Assembly: GCF_026151205.1 (NCBI RefSeq)
Contig: NC_087074.1
Location: forward strand, 20,802,765-20,862,764
Reading direction: 5' to 3'
DNA: 60,000 nucleotides
DNA from: Bolinopsis microptera
Taxonomy: Eukaryota; Ctenophora; Tentaculata; Lobata; Bolinopsidae
In this document: positions 1 through 13,200 of the stretch, piece by piece
How the letters are laid out: each line of letters starts with the position of its first letter
How positions within the stretch are numbered: position 1 is the stretch's first letter
Program-made: the position numbers and the translations under genes
The notes under the pieces: generated by a model
Database searches by the model: none
Seen by the model: the letters and a program-made list of their open reading frames with translations, nothing else
Told to the model about the DNA's origin: nothing

Positions 1-2
1 GT

Positions 3-1079
<1,077 letters not shown>

Positions 1080-2281
1080 ATCTAGTTTCCAAGTACATAT
1101 AATGCAAAGTTGATTTGTTCAAAGTTATTTACTTATGTTACTGTTTTATCTAATCCACAAGTTCCTTAATAACTTCAATTTCCTTAGTAAATTTTATATC
1201 AATGTTTTATGTTATGTATCAGTATTTTGTTTTTATAGTTTCTAAAAAAGGTTACTTACAATAATTGATATCACCGCACCACTCGTTCGATAAATATTCG
1301 AGTCCGAATATATCAAATCCAAGAATATTCAAATTAATTTTTTTGAAATGAAGGTTAATTTTCGCATTTATTTGATATGTTAAACATTCAATAGAGCCAA
1401 ATTGTATTTGGCCATTCGAATTTCATTTACCCTGAAAAAATGAGAGTTCTAGCTTCTTAGATGACCGAGATATGAAGCATAGCGAGTTTATTCATTTTGG
1501 TATAAACTTGTTATGCGTAGGTACAGTATGTTGCAAAGCAATAAGTTTCAAATATGAAACACCGCGGTGGTATAAGACCCAACATTAAAAATATTATGTA
1601 CACTGACTTTTGCCCCCCCCCCCCCCCCCCCCTGTACATTTAATCATGAATAGTGACAATATACCAATATTGTCAACTGTTTCATATCGGGGGTTATTAT
1701 TATTCCACTTCCTTAACTGATATGATAACTGTGTAAAGAGCAATATTTAACTACTTTAATAAGGGGCAAGATGGAACATAACATCCCGATGTGTTTGTAT
1801 TGAATCCCTTCGTACTTTTATATACAGCTGACTGATGAATGGAGATACATATCAATGATACAACTTACACACCAAGTCAGTATTGAATATCTGAGAATCA
1901 GATAAGAAAGCTGTTATTACGTGATATTATCATGCCATCAGTGGCAAGTCAGTATTGAATATTTTAGAGTTTTACATATCGTTTTTTGACCGTGCTAACC
2001 GACTTTTATTCGTGTCCTATGATGTTTTATTTTAGGTGATATTTACACTGTGTACACTGTATTTAGTAAACATTTATACTGAATTAAGTAACTTTGAATA
2101 TGTTTCTTAAATGTAAATGTAAATGTCAAAAGTCAATTAATTGAAGTTTGCGGTTTGGCCGTTTGGTGACTGGAATTAAATAAATCCAAAGAATCTCTTT
2201 TTTATTTCTAAGGAATTTGGCTTATTGATATCACTGATCTAAATTAATTTCCTGAATGTATGAATTTTCCTTATTATTAGA
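1080..2281. other. AT-rich intergenic region
   Basis: No convincing coding exon was seen between the helicase-like frame and SLC35F6 exon 1. The only notable structure is a 20-base C-run at 1613-1632. No matching G-run or subterminal repeat was found that would make it the end of a capped element. Confidence 0.6.
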
Positions 2282-4771
2282 ATGATAAAATGGGGTCTGG
2301 TACTGGCTTTGATCATGATGATCACTGGGACAATTAACACAATTTCTGCTAAGTAAGTACACTTTTATCATTGCTTTCAATCGAGCTTTATCAGTGAGTG
2401 ATCTTAAAAGGTTTAACCTTCATCAGAAAGAATGTGAAAATGGCGTTCCGTTTAAGCGGTAAATTGAACTTAGTGCTTATCGGACATAAGGGAAATAAGG
2501 GATATTTGTAAAGTGTAAAATATACGTGTCGAGTGGACACTGTCCAACATATAACAGCCTATTATATTCTAATATTTACAAATTATGGGCATGTGATGAT
2601 ATTCAATACTTTGTGTGACGCAATGGAAGTTTTCTAGTACAGAACTCGCGTGCACCAATCTTGCATATTACATTTCAACTTCCGTTTGTGTATTCTTGTG
2701 ACTTCTCCAGAACTCACGGTTCCATATACTGATACTTTATACTTACAATATGACGTCAAATGTTGCACATCAAAACTCAAAAGTATTAGCAGAAGTCCGA
2801 ACAGCAGGGTCATGGGAAACTAAAACTCACCACTTCATCAAGTTGTTCAGAAATATTTCTAATCTGTAAGAGTCTTTCGCAATTCATTTTATAACAACAG
2901 GAATATGTTAAGAAGAAAGCAACAAACATTAAGATTCAGAGACGAGAATAAAATAAATGTAATTTCCAATCCTTCTAATATTACAGGTTTGCAGACGTGT
3001 CCGCAAGTTATGGTGCTGACAAATGTGAATCCTTTAGGCGCACTTTCTACCATCCCTTCTTTCAAGTGGGTATACTTTAGGCTGGTTTGTTTGTGAACTA
3101 TTATCTGTCAAGACAGTGGACTTTTTCGTCACATAACTCGAGGCGATGTTTTCGCTCAATTTGTAACGTATAGGTAATCATGTAAACAGTAAAGATTTAA
3201 TCATCTGTGAATTAATTAAATTAGGGCGTGAAGCTGTGGTAAGATATTGGACTAGTGCGTGAACTATTCTAAGATATAATCGAAATGTTCTAGGGAACGC
3301 GCATGCGCAACCTATATATGAAGGCAGATTCAGGATGGGGGCAACGTTACAACTCAGTGAAAACATCCTCTGCATAACTCTTGTTTTATAATACCTTCCG
3401 GGAATTATATCCACTAAAAGTCTCGGACACTGAGAGCTGATAATTTGCCGATATATCCCGCAAGGGAAGCCAAGACCTCAGACTGGCTGGCGGCAAGTTG
3501 TAAAACAAATAACACTGGCGTTCTATATATTAGACACTATATTGTATCATGCGCACGTATCGGATTACACCCCTTCCAATTCGGAACCGGAAAATATTAT
3601 AATACATAATACCTCCGGTTCTCCGGGCCGCAAATTCCCTCCAGCAAGCTGTCGGGAATTATCAAGCGGAGCCCGAAGAGCCGAAGGCATTATTATATTA
3701 TAACCCTGTCTGAAGACGCCCCTGAAACGGTCTACTGTATATTTTACTGGAAGACGCAAAGGATAAAGTTGTTTGTTTCATTGCGCTACACGCGCGCGCG
3801 CCGGCCGTCGCGTACATGACAGCCAGATTTTAAGTTTACCGGCTTTAGTTTTACCGTTTTACATCGGTTGCCTATCGGATACTATCAGTGCATATCGCAT
3901 CTGATAGGTAAGATATGCATCCGATATGAAACTATGAACATAAAATCGGTGAAAATGCGGGTCCGTGTCCGCATGCAATGAGTTTACTCGCGCGCCATAA
4001 TTATTACATGTATTAAATTACAAATTTGATGTCAGTCAATTCGATTTATTTCGATGCTCTTCTCTCAGCCGGACTACATGACTATAAAAGCAATCATCTT
4101 ATTTGAGGCTAGCTTATTTTCAGTAAATTTAAAATCTGGCTCGTCCCAAATTCCCAAAAGTTACACCTCGCAAATTTAAAACAGGGGGCTCCGACAAAAT
4201 TAACCAAAACTCCCCTCAGGCGATACTGATGTTTATTGGGGAGTCAGGGTGTTTGGTTGTCTATCATCTAACAGTAGTGGTAGCTAAACGCAAAGGAGAA
4301 GAACCTCAAGTAGCGGGAGAGGGTTTCAAACCTTACTTTTTGCTGGTTCCCGCACTTTGCGATCTCACTGCAACCAGCATGTTGTATCTGGGGCTGAGCC
4401 TCACGTACGCCAGTGTAGCTCAAATGATGAGAGGTAACTTTAACCAATGAGAGGAAGCACACGAGTCTTAACATGGTCACATGACATGGTCACATGACAT
4501 GTTCACATGAGTGTTCTTTTATATCCTGGGGACCTCCGGCTCAAATGTTTGAAAACACTGAACATATGGCAGAGTAATTGTTTTAGTAATCCACCCTAAA
4601 TAGAACAAGTCCTTACTCTCAAACCTTTCTCCCCAGGAGCTGTGATAATATTTACCGGACTACTAGCTAGGGTAGCTCTAAAACAGAGGTTTGAGAGACA
4701 CAATGTGTTGGGAATGTTCATTATTGTCATCGGACTAATCTACGTGGGGCTCTCTCAGACCTTACACTTCC
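2282..4771 (+). CDS. SLC35F6: SLC35F6-type nucleotide-sugar/drug-metabolite transporter, exons 1-4
   Basis: Exons are 2282-2352, 2987-3065, 4220-4433 and 4637-4771, with GT donors and AG acceptors and phases 2, 0, 1 and 1. Exon 1 starts MIKWGLVLALIMMITG and continues TINTISAK, close to the human SLC35F6 start (LMLVTGSINTLSAK). Exon 2 encodes YGADKCESFRRTFYHPFFQ. Exon 3 encodes a first helix region and FLLVPALCDLTATSMLYLGL, matching the family's PALCDMTGTSLMYVAL. Exon 4 begins GAVIIFTGLLARV. The family is a 10-TM member of the drug/metabolite transporter superfamily; human SLC35F6 is reported in lysosomes and mitochondria, and its substrate is not settled. The rest of the gene is 21 kb downstream; together the ten exons total 1206 nt, exactly 402 codons with the stop. 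Confidence 0.93.
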
Positions 4772-4783
4772 GTGAGTACTCAG

Positions 4784-4942
4784 TACACATAATTATTACG
4801 CATAATTATTACACATAATTAATACACATAATTAATACACATAATTAATACACATAATTAATACACATAATTAATGCACATAAATAATACACATAATTAA
4901 TACACATAATTAATACACATAATTAATACACATAATTAATAC
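4784..4942. repeat. 13-bp AT-rich tandem array (ACACATAATTAAT)n
   Basis: About 12 copies of a 13-bp unit with few variants start a few bases after the exon-4 donor of SLC35F6, inside intron 4. Confidence 0.9.
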
Positions 4943-5390
4943 TCGTGAATACTAAGTACACATCTGTTATGAACATATCATACGAATAACACATAATCAA
5001 AGTTGTTAATGTTAAGCGTTTTCTGTTATATTGCAGAACTATTGTAATAACAATAACCCAAAGTGGTTTGTCTGAAAAGTGTTAGATAAGGTTGTGTAAC
5101 TACACAATAATGGTCGACCTGATATCTGTGTTAAGAAATTAGGCGGAGAAATGGAGAAATTGTTGTTTTCTTGAAACTGTTGTTTTTTTTCTTGACATCT
5201 TATACTTTTAGCGGAGTTTGGTTGCCGGTAAATCTCAGCCTCAGGTTTTTCGATCCACAAATTACTTTTACTTTTGAAACTTAAGTCTGTTATCCATTCC
5301 ACATGTAAATGTATGTAATATGTATAATTATATAAGAAACACAACAAATACCCAAAGTATATAATGTTATTTATAATATTTAATAATATA
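4943..5390. other. Intron stretch without recognised feature
   Basis: This AT-rich segment lies between the 13-bp array and the capped element. A 102-codon minus-strand ORF (5039-5347) is present but shows no known motif, no splice context and biased low-complexity composition, so it is not called a gene. Confidence 0.4.
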
Positions 5391-5433
<43 letters not shown>

Positions 5434-5515
5434 CAACCTCATTTTACCTCATGAGGCCAGCCAAAAAAGGCAAAATTGGGATGAGGTAAAATGAGGTAAA
5501 ATGAGGTAAATAAAT
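5391..5515. repeat. Left terminal unit of capped element family 1
   Basis: G-run, arm of ACCTCATTTT repeats, central block with GGCCAGCC and AAAAAAGGC, then the inverse arm (ATGAGGTAAA repeats). The unit can fold into a hairpin. It is matched in the same orientation at 9876-9962, where the cap is a C-run on the other side. Confidence 0.85.
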
Positions 5516-5999
5516 CTAGTTTTCTAAGCCTTTTTTAGAGACAAAAAAGGTTTATTCGAAGTCATTATACTATAATTCGAGGCTGTGCATGGTCTCCCAT
5601 GATATTTAATGGTTTATTAGGGGTGATGTGGTCCCTGGGAAGGGGCATTCCCAGTTTAACCTACTTACTCTCCAAACTTGGGGTAAATACAACTTCGCAT
5701 TATAATTATTGTTTATGAAAAGAAAATTGAACATTTCAATTTCCATGATCCATTAGGAAATTGTTAATAGCACTTGCTAAGTTTTGTAAAGGAATTAGCA
5801 ATAACTTTAGTGTCACTTTGGCAGTTGCCAATTTATGGGGATATTTCCGCATTGCATGACATGGACCATTTAAATAATATCTTAGTTTGATATTGCGATT
5901 ATCGAGTCACTCTGAAACAAATTGTGTCTAACTAGACCAAATTTAAACAACAGTTGTGCATGGAACTGGATTGGATATCTACATGAATTTAGTCGAAAT

Positions 6000-6406
6000 C
6001 AGGAGGTGACCGGGATTGGCAATTTTGAGCTATCCCGGTCCCGGTCAAATGCTGATTTATGATCCGGTCCCGGTCCCGGTTAATTCAGGATTCTTGGTCC
6101 CGGTCCCAGTCCCGGTCAATCACTCAAATTTGCCGGGATTTTGACCGGGATCTTTTACATAATTTCATTCACTGTGATTTTAAGTTTTTCCTTTCATTCA
6201 TTGTGAATTTCATCTTTAAACATCCTCTGAGCCAAATAAAACAATGTTTAAAATTGCTAAACAAGTTTGAGTAATAAATTATGATCAGCAATCGACCAGA
6301 ATTCCCGGTACCGGGATTGGCAATTTTGAGCCATCCCGGTCCCGGTCAAGTCACATTTGTATCCCGGTCCCGGTCAGGCCTGAAATCATGTCCCGGTCAC
6401 CTCCTG
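6000..6406. mobile_element. hAT-like MITE, 407 bp, with 8-bp target duplication
   Basis: The perfect 16-bp terminal inverted repeat is CAGGAGGTGACCGGGA at 6000-6015 and TCCCGGTCACCTCCTG at 6391-6406. The element is flanked by an exact direct repeat GTCGAAAT at 5992-5999 and 6407-6414. An 8-bp duplication and termini starting CAG...G are hallmarks of hAT elements. The subterminal parts are rich in CCCGGTCCCGGT motifs in both orientations, typical of transposase-binding repeats. There is no transposase, so it is non-autonomous. It sits inside the larger capped element and is therefore younger than it. Confidence 0.88.
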
Positions 6407-7034
6407 GTCGAAATTGCATCTAGTGAAAGGTTTCATAATAAATTACTCATATAAACTCATACTTGATACAATTCTAAGTTCTTATCATGTACATGTTCAA
6501 TGTTCATGATTCGCTGTAGAATAAAGGGCGGTTCACAAAACCACTTTTCGTTCAAATAATTAGATATCACCTCTAATTAGTTGCTCTATAGGATCAGGAA
6601 CAACCAAACAATATTTTGTGTCTACGGTTTCGTATAATACTGACTTGGGCCACGCCCATATTTTTCACCAATTTTTAACAGGTAAAATTATCTAAATCGT
6701 CAATTTAGTCACGGAGGAGTTTGGAAGGAGTTATAAATGTGTGCTCCTCTACTATAAACAGTAGGAAATGGTTAACTTTAGTCGAGGTTTCAGGTCTCTA
6801 CAATGTCGGGAAGTTCCTGCAGGAATTTGCGCATTGCGCTGAAGCGCAAGATTCACTGCGCCAAAAGCGAAGGTCGTAGAGACATGAGACCTTGACTAAA
6901 GTTAACCATTTCATACCATTGGTATCAGAGTATGCCACTTTCAGAGTCCTGAACACACTCCTACAGCTCTTAATCGTCAATTATATAAATTTTACCTGTT
7001 AAAATGTATCATCTTTAACTGATACCAATTTAGT

Positions 7035-8592
7035 CCACCCACCTCTGAATATCGGAACAGAACCGTTTACGTTGGATGAGTACAGGAAAGCAAAGTCCAG
7101 CATAAAGGAAGGGAAAGCATGGGGTGACGACAACATAGCCCCAGAAGTCTTAAAACGATGCGACCTTGATCAAATTGTCTTAGACTTCTGTAACAATGCT
7201 CTATTGAAAGGTGAGAAACCAGACCAATGGTCAACTGCCAACATCATACCAATTCCAAAGAAGGGCGACCTTAGCGAACCAATGAACTATCGGGGAATAA
7301 GCTTGTCATCCCTAGTTGCCAAGTCTCTAAACAAGATGGTTCTAAACCGGTTGAAGCCAGAAATCGAGACAATTCTGCGTAGAAACCAGAATGGATTCAG
7401 ACCAGGAAGGTCAACAACTCAACAGATATTGGTACTGAGACGTCTTATAGAGGGTGTCAAGAGTCGGAAACTGCCAGCTGTTCTGACATTTATAGACTTT
7501 AAGAAGGCTTTCGACAGTGTACATCGTGGGAAAATGCTAAAGATTCTAGAAGCTTACGGCATTCCAGTCAAAATCGTGCAGCTTATACGGCTCATGTACG
7601 AGAAGACAATGGCCAAAGTCCTAACTCCAGACGGAGAAACTGAATTGTTCGAGATACTTGCAGGTGTGTTACAGGGTGATACCTTAGCACCTTACCTCTT
7701 TGCAATAGTCATCGACTACTGTATGAGGCAAGCCATAGGCGATGATGCGGAGCGACTTGGACTCACCCTCGAACGTAGAAAAAGCAGAAGAGTGGGGCCC
7801 AAGATCATCACCGATGTGGACTTTGCAGATGATATAGCACTTATATCTGAGGACATGGACAAGGCTAACGAGTTCCTGCTCAGAGTAGAATCGGCGGCAG
7901 CAAGCGTGGGACTACACATAAACGAAGGCAAGACCAAGGTCATGACACTGAATATGGAGGATCGATCTAGCGACCTACAAAGTCGATCCGGGGAAGCCAT
8001 AGAAAATGTAGATGATTTCATCTACTTAGGCTCCTGGATTGAGAGCACAGATAGGGAGATAAGGGTTAGAAAGGGAAAAGCGTGGGGTGCCCTACATAGA
8101 CTGAAGGATATCTGGAAATCCAAACTCTCAAAGAGCCTAAAGATTAGATTGTTCATAGCGGCTTGTGAATCAGTACTGCTCTACGGATCAGAAACCTGGA
8201 CACTGACAAAGGCTCAAGAGAAAAGTTTGGACGGGACATACACAAAGATGTTGCGTATGGTGCTGGGTATCTCATGGAAGGACAAGGTCAGCAATATAAC
8301 TTTGTATGGTAGCCTCCCAAGGCTGTCAAACAAGTTACGAAGCAGGAGATTAAAAATAGCGGGACACTGCATCCGACATCCTGAACTACTTGCCAGTGAT
8401 TTAGTCTTATGGGAACCTACGCACGGTAGAGCACAGCAAGGCCGACCAAGACAAAGCTACTTGTCTATGTTACTGAAGGAAGTTGGGACAAACTCTAAAG
8501 AGGAACTGCGAACCCTGATGCGGGACAGGGATATATGGAGGGGGTTTTCTGGCGTAGATCGGACTTAGCTCCGACATAGTAGTAGTAGTAGT
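7035..8592 (+). mobile_element. 5'-truncated LINE copy with (TAG)n tail
   Basis: The insertion is bounded by the 8-bp direct repeat AATTTAGT at 7027-7034 and 8593-8600. The right foldback arm preserves the uninterrupted site (CAATTTAGTTTAACACTG in reverse complement), so the boundaries are certain to within a base or two. The 3' end is a short TAG microsatellite (about 8576-8592), a feature of several LINE clades. The 5' part, including any endonuclease, is missing. The ORF is still open along its whole length, which suggests a recent insertion. Confidence 0.9.
7036..8568 (+). CDS. LINE reverse transcriptase, 5'-truncated but open
   Basis: The frame is open from the insertion point (PPLNIGTEPFTLDEY) to TAG at 8566-8568, about 510 codons. 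Reverse transcriptase motifs appear in order: NIIPIPKKGD and NYRGISLSS; QNGFRPGRSTTQQ; motif A TFIDFKKAFDSVHRGK; motif B region AGVLQGDTLAPYLF; motif C DVDFADDIALI with the catalytic Asp pair. The C-terminal part (YGSETWTLTK, RRLKIAGHCIRHPE, LVLWEPTHG) is a tail shared by many invertebrate LINEs. The codons before the first plausible start are included because the copy is truncated, so no native start is present. The protein would copy its RNA into the target site; alone it lacks the endonuclease. The exact clade cannot be settled by eye. Confidence 0.92.
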   Translation, partial: HPPLNIGTEPFTLDEYRKAKSSIKEGKAWGDDNIAPEVLKRCDLDQIVLDFCNNALLKGEKPDQWSTANIIPIPKKGDLSEPMNYRGISLSSLVAKSLNKMVLNRLKPEIETILRRNQNGFRPGRSTTQQILVLRRLIEGVKSRKLPAVLTFIDFKKAFDSVHRGKMLKILEAYGIPVKIVQLIRLMYEKTMAKVLTPDGETELFEILAGVLQGDTLAPYLFAIVIDYCMRQAIGDDAERLGLTLERRKSRRVGPKIITDVDFADDIALISEDMDKANEFLLRVESAAASVGLHINEGKTKVMTLNMEDRSSDLQSRSGEAIENVDDFIYLGSWIESTDREIRVRKGKAWGALHRLKDIWKSKLSKSLKIRLFIAACESVLLYGSETWTLTKAQEKSLDGTYTKMLRMVLGISWKDKVSNITLYGSLPRLSNKLRSRRLKIAGHCIRHPELLASDLVLWEPTHGRAQQGRPRQSYLSMLLKEVGTNSKEELRTLMRDRDIWRGFSGVDRT

Positions 8593-9875
8593 AATTTAGT
8601 TTAAAACACTGTTAGTATTAAAAAAGAACATATAACTTCACACCAAACTAACGCACAATATGATAATATAAAAAAGGAAGGTTTTCCTTGGATTCCGAAT
8701 TCAACTTTGATTATATCCTGGCACTGATTATCATTTCTCGATTGTTCTCCATTTTCCAATGCAGTCAGCAAGTTCCAATTTAGGTAGACTAGGTTTTCGA
8801 ATCTTCATATTATGTTCAGAAGCAGGCCAGAAGGGGTTGTTACCAGAGGAATATCTTCTTGGAACAAGGAATTAATGAGGTCTTCATTTATTTCTTCATA
8901 ACTCGTCACTGACAGTCCGGACAGGATGAGCATTGACGACATCCACTGATTACTTCATAGCTCGTCATTGATAGGATCAGTATTAAATGAGGTCGAATGA
9001 TTACTTCATAGCTCGTCACTAACTGGATCAGCATAACATGACTAACAACTAACGAGGTCCAGTGATCTCTTGCTGATACGTCAAAACAAGATAAGTAAAT
9101 AGCTATAAAATCGAAAAAAATAAGCTTAGAAATTACAGAGTACAAATGCCTTCTTCACAACTAACTCTTTGGCCTCATCTTTTTAAATCACTCATTCCCT
9201 CTGAAACAAGATAATGCTTAGGACTAGGAGGAACTTAGTTAACTTCTTGTATAATTCGGTAAGAGGAAAATTCCTTAGTAAGCTAACATTCTTTTGTAGG
9301 ATGTTACCACTTATCATATCTGTTATCCAGCATAATCCCACAACTAGACCCTCTTATTCTGGAGTCTTGACAATGACAGCAGCAATGTACACTATTTTGA
9401 TGGTCCAGGTCTCCAAGAAAACCTTTCTCTTTATATTCTCATATTGTGTGTTAGTTTGGTGCGAAGTATTATTTTCTTTTTTTAAACTAACAGTGTTAAA
9501 CTAAATTGATATCAGTAAAAGATGATATATTTTAACAGGTAAAATTCATACAATTGACGATTAAAAGATATGGGAGTGTGTTTAGGACTCTGAAAGTGGC
9601 ATACTCTTATAGCAATGGTATGAAATGGTTAACTTTAGTCAAGGTCTCATGTCTCTACGACCTTCGCTTTTGGCGCTGTGAATCTTGTGCTTCAAGCGCA
9701 ATGCGCAAATTCCTGCAGGAACTTTCCGACATTGTAGAGACCTGAGACCTCGACTAAATTTAACCATTTCCTACTGTTTATATTAGAGGAGCACACATTT
9801 AGAACTCCTTCCATACTCCTTCGTGACTAAATTGACGATTTAGAGAATTTTACCTGTTAAAAATGTTTGCCGAAA

Positions 9876-9962
9876 TTTACCTCATTTTACCTCATGAGGC
9901 CAGCCAAAAAAGGCAAAATTGGGATGAGGTAAAATGAGGTAAAATAAGGTTGACCCCCCCCC
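9876..9962. repeat. Right terminal unit of capped element family 1
   Basis: Near-identical to 5433-5510 in the same orientation, but ending with AAGGTTGA and a C-run. It begins 12 bp after the end of the foldback element. Confidence 0.85.
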
Positions 9963-10151
9963 AATATAATATGTAATAATATAATATGTAATAATATAAT
10001 ATGTAATAATATAATATGTAATTATATAATATTTAATTATATATTATGTCATTATATAATATTTAATTATATAATATGTAATTATATAATATGTAATTAT
10101 ATAATATATAATTATATAATATGTAATTATATAATATGTAATTATATAATA
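9963..10151. repeat. 15-bp AT-rich tandem array
   Basis: About 12 copies of AATATAATATGTAAT and close variants lie directly between the capped element's C-run and the partial Sushi exon of gene A. They fall in what would be the intron after that exon. Confidence 0.88.
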
Positions 10152-10159
10152 TGTTGTAC

Positions 10160-10270
10160 CTGTGTTACGACTGCAGTCAGGTCCCAGACCATCCGTTTCA
10201 AAACTAGTTCCCCCAACACAAGTCACTACGCTAGCTCCGCCGTTCAGCTGATCCTCTTCTGAACACACAA
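10160..10270 (-). CDS. Gene A: 3' end of a Sushi-domain exon (partial)
   Basis: Read on the minus strand, the first satellite unit runs into unique sequence encoding GASVVTCVGG, TSFETDGLGPDC and SRNT. The exon ends ACACAG with a GTACAA donor after 10160 in phase 1. This matches the end of gene B's first Sushi exon (GDAVVTCSGYNDF, VKPQCQL, also phase 1): AxVVTC holds the third Sushi Cys and the final PxC the fourth. It is most simply exon 3 of the gene whose first two exons lie at 22812-23546. The rest of the exon has become satellite. No later exon was recognised, so the gene may be broken. Confidence 0.55.
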
Positions 10271-13200
10271 CTAGTTCCCCCAACACAAGTCACTACGCTA
10301 GCTCCACCGTTCAGCTGACCCTCTTCTGAACACACAACTAGTTCCCCAACACAAGTCACTACGCTAGCTCCGCCGTTCAGCTGATCCTCTTCTGAACACA
10401 CAACTAGTTCCCCCAACACAAGTCACTACGCTAGCTCCGCCGTTCAGCTGACCCTCTTCTGAACACACAACTAGTTCCCCCAACACAAGTCACTACGCTA
10501 GCTCCACCGTTCAGCTGACCCTCTTCTGAACACACAACTAGTTCCCCCAACACAAGTCACTACGCTAGCTCCACCGTTCAGCTGATCCTCTTCTGAACAC
10601 ACCACTAGTTCCCCCAACACAAGTCACTACACTAGCTCCGCCGTTCAGCTGATCCTCTTCTGAACACACAACTAGTTCCCCCAACACAAGTCACTACGCT
10701 AGCTCCACCGTTCAGCTGATCCTCTTCTGAACACACAACTAGTTCCCCCAACACAAGTCACTACGCTAGCTCCACCGTTCAGCTGATCCTCTTCTGAACA
10801 CACAACTAGTTCCCCCAACACAAGTCACTACGCTAGCTCCGCCGTTCAGCTGACCCTCTTCTGAACACACAACTAGTTCCCCCCAAACCCACAAGTCACT
10901 ACGCTAGCTCCACCGTTCAGCTGATCCTTTCTGAACACACAACTAGTTCCCCCAACACAAGTCACTACGCTAGCTCCGCCGTTCAGCTGATCCTCTTCTG
11001 AACACACAACTAGTTCCCCCACACAAGTCACTACGCTAGCTCCGCCGTTCAGCTGACCTCTTCTGAACACACAACTAGTTCCCCCAAACAAAGTCACTAC
11101 GCTAGCTCCACCGTTCAGCTGACCCTCTTCTGAACACACAACTAGTTCCCCCAACACAAGTCACTACGCTAGCTCCACCGTTCAGCTGATCCTCTTCTGA
11201 ACACACAACTAGTTCCCCCAACACAAGTCACTACGCTAGCTCCACCGTTCAGCTGACCTCTTCTGAACACACAACTAGTTCCCCCAACACAAGTCACTAC
11301 GCTAGCTCCGCCGTTCAGCTGACCCTCTTCTGAACACACCACTAGTTCCCCCCCAACACAAGTCACTACGCTAGCTCCACCGTTCAGCTGACCCTCTCTG
11401 AACACCAACTAGTTCCCCCAACACAAGTCACTACGCTAGCTCCACCGTTCAGCTGACCCTCTTCTGAACACACAACTAGTTCCCCCAACACAAGTCACTA
11501 CGCTAGCTCCACCGTTAAGCTGATCCCTCTTCTGAACACACACTAGTTCCCCCTACACAAGTCATTACGCTAGCCCCCCGTTCAGCTGACCCACTTCTGG
11601 TACACACCACTAGTTCCCCCCAACCAAGTCACTACGCTAGCTCCACGTACAGCTGAATCCTCTTCTGAACACACAACTAGTCCCCCAACACAAGTCACTA
11701 CGTGCTCCCCGTTTAGCTACCTCTTCGAAAAAAAACAAATAGTTCCCCCCCAAAACAAGTCACTCGCTAGCCCGGTTCGCTGACCTCTTTGAAAACCAAT
11801 ATTTCCCCCAACACAAGTCATAGCTAGCTCCCCGTTTGCTGATCCTTTCCCCCCCAACACACAAATAGTTCCCCCAAACCAATTTACTAACCCAGCTCCC
11901 CGTTCGCTGAACCCCTTCTGAAAACAAACTAGTTCCCCAACACAAATCACTACGTATCCCCCCTTCATGACCTCTTTGAACACACAACTGTTCCCCCACA
12001 ATCCTTCGTAGTCCCCGTTCGTGACCTTTCTGAACACACAATAGTTCCCCCAACAAAAGTCACTATCTCCCCGTTCAGCTGACCCCCTTTTAAACACCCA
12101 AATAGTTTCCCCAACCCCCAAAGTCCCCCTACCTGTCCCCGTTACTGATCCTTTTGAACACAAACTAGTTTCCCCCCCAAACAAGTCCCTCCTACTCCGG
12201 GCCCTTCAGCTGCCTCTTTGAACAAACCCAATGTTCCCCCAAAAAAGTCACTCGCTAGCTCCCCGTCAGCTGACCCCCCTTCGAACACAAAATTTTTCCC
12301 CCCCCCACGCCCGGCCCCCCCCCCCCCCTAGTTCCCCCAACCAAGTCACTCGAGCTCCGCGTTCAGCTGACCCTTTTGAACCACCAATAGTTCCCCCAAA
12401 ACATCCTACGCTAGCCCACGTTCAGTGACCCTTTGAACACAAACTAGTTTCCCCCCCAACCAAGTCACTCGCTAGCTCCCGTTCAGGACCCCCTTGAACA
12501 CACAAATTTTCCCCCACACAAGCACTAGAGTCCCCGTTTAGTGCCCCCCCCTTTGAACACACAATAGTTCCCCAAACAAAGTCAAGCCCTATCTCCCCGT
12601 TTGCTGACCCCCTTTTTTAACAACCCAAAAGTTCCCCCCACAAGTCATACGCTAGCCCCCGTTTTAGTAATTTTAACCACAAAACAAAACCCCAAAACCA
12701 AAACACAAACCCCCCCCCACCTTTCCCAAAAAAAAATTTTAAACAATTTTACTATAAAAGGGGGGGTTTGACCTTTAAAAAACAACTTTTTAAACAGTTT
12801 CACCAAAACACCACCGTTTTACAATCCCTTTTAAAACACAAAAGCCCCAAACCAACACCCCAACCCCCTTTAACCTTTAACACCCAAACCCCCCCCCCCC
12901 AACACAAACAATCACAGCCCCCTTCAGGGGGGGGGGGATCCCCTTCTACCAAATAGTTCCCCCCCCCAAAAGCAACCACCCCCCCCACCCCTCTTTGAAA
13001 CCAAACCCCCCCCAATTCCCCACCCCCGGGGCCTTTTTACCCCCCCCCCAAACAACACACGACCCCCCCCCCCCCCCCCAAAAAAACCTTTTTTTTCCCC
13101 TTTTCCCCAACCCAAAATCCCCCTTTTTTAAACCCGGAAAAAACCATCCCCCCCCCCCTTTTTTTTTTTTCTGAAACAAAAAACATTTTCCCCCAAAAAA

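Larger units (their letters stand above)
6671..9864. mobile_element. Foldback element with about 465-bp inverted arms
   Basis: The left arm (6671-7034 plus 8601 to about 8695) and the right arm (about 9410-9864) are inverted copies of each other. Outer ends are ATTTTTAACAGG and CCTGTTAAAAAT. Each arm also holds an inner inverted pair (TTTTAACAGGTAAAATT near both ends of 6671-7005, and 9533-9864 likewise), so each could be a roughly 330-bp MITE copy; homology nevertheless continues beyond these pairs into both flanks. No target duplication was found. The loop (8696-9409) is non-coding and contains short repeats around CTTCATAGCTCGTCA. A LINE copy interrupts the left arm. Confidence 0.75.
5391..9962. 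mobile_element. Poly-G/poly-C-capped element, family 1, with nested insertions
   Basis: The left end is a 42-base G-run (5391-5432) followed by TCAACCTCATTTTACCTCAT. The right end reads ATGAGGTAAAATAAGGTTGA followed by a 9-base C-run (9954-9962), the inverse of the left. Each end also carries the same central block (GAGGCCAGCCAAAAAAGGC) in the same orientation, between arms built from a 10-bp motif (ACCTCATTTT). Without the hAT MITE and foldback element nested inside, the element would be about 970 bp. The flanks are AT-rich and no clean target duplication could be defined. No coding capacity belongs to the element itself. The two other elements in this window with the same plan support reading it as one mobile unit. 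Confidence 0.6.

Noticed and set aside
1613-1632. C-run as the right end of a fourth capped element
   Set aside because: No G-capped partner, arm repeats or central block was found nearby.
3178-3759. Minus-strand ORFs of 64-78 codons between SLC35F6 exons 2 and 3
   Set aside because: No motifs or splice context; they lie within an intron of a conserved gene.
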